This document shows positions 10,663 through 10,670 of a stretch of DNA of 10,670 bases, one piece after another (positions within the stretch are counted from its first letter, which is position 1; every line of letters begins with the position of its first letter). The stretch is from Bryobacterales bacterium. GTDB lineage: Bacteria; Acidobacteriota; Terriglobia; Bryobacterales; Bryobacteraceae. Position numbers and translations under genes: made by a program. Below the pieces are notes generated by a model, which did not search any database, was not told where the DNA came from, and saw only the letters and a program-made list of their open reading frames with translations. The stretch is taken from assembly GCA_003132865.1 (NCBI GenBank), contig PKYZ01000535.1, forward strand, positions 511-11,180, written 5' to 3'.

Positions 10663-10670
10663 GAATTCAG

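Overview
GC-rich bacterial DNA, most probably from an Acidobacteriota (Bryobacter/Solibacter-like) genome. That placement is an inference from three things: the DUF2846-type secreted protein at the left edge, the paired zinc-finger proteins of the 'SYSLGRL...EQHLLIC..C' type, and the GC-rich intergenic hairpin repeats. I have no database match.

Layout. Positions 1-433 (minus strand) hold the proximal part of a DUF2846-like secreted protein. Its signal peptide and mature domain lie in different frames, so it looks broken, and it runs off the left edge. Positions 434-714 carry no gene I can support. Positions 715-1481 are a tandem duplication of one 366-bp zinc-finger gene; the second copy is cut short by an in-frame TAG. 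Positions 1561-2718 encode a complete patatin-like phospholipase. After a GC-rich hairpin repeat comes the core of the window: a 1317-residue natural fusion of topoisomerase III (TopB) to a complete RecQ helicase (2819-6772). It overlaps by ATGA with a TIR / NB-ARC / TPR STAND ATPase (6769-9144). On the opposite strand, converging with a 9-bp gap, is a RES-type toxin (9154-9801). It overlaps by GTGA with its upstream antitoxin (9798-10490). The right end (10491-10670) has the toxin-antitoxin promoter and two further GC-rich hairpins.

How the genes may work together. RecQ and topoisomerase III act as a pair in all domains of life, unlinking DNA by strand passage and dissolving recombination intermediates. 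Here they are one polypeptide, translationally coupled to a TIR-STAND protein. STAND proteins with TIR domains are typically defence switches that deplete NAD+ once they sense a trigger. The simplest reading is a two-gene defence operon: a DNA-processing enzyme, plus an NLR-like protein that either senses the DNA intermediates it makes or guards it against phage inhibitors. The RES toxin family also destroys NAD+, and patatins are known defence effectors, so the window resembles a defence island. The system hypothesis is inference; the fusion, the overlap and the domain motifs are read from the sequence.
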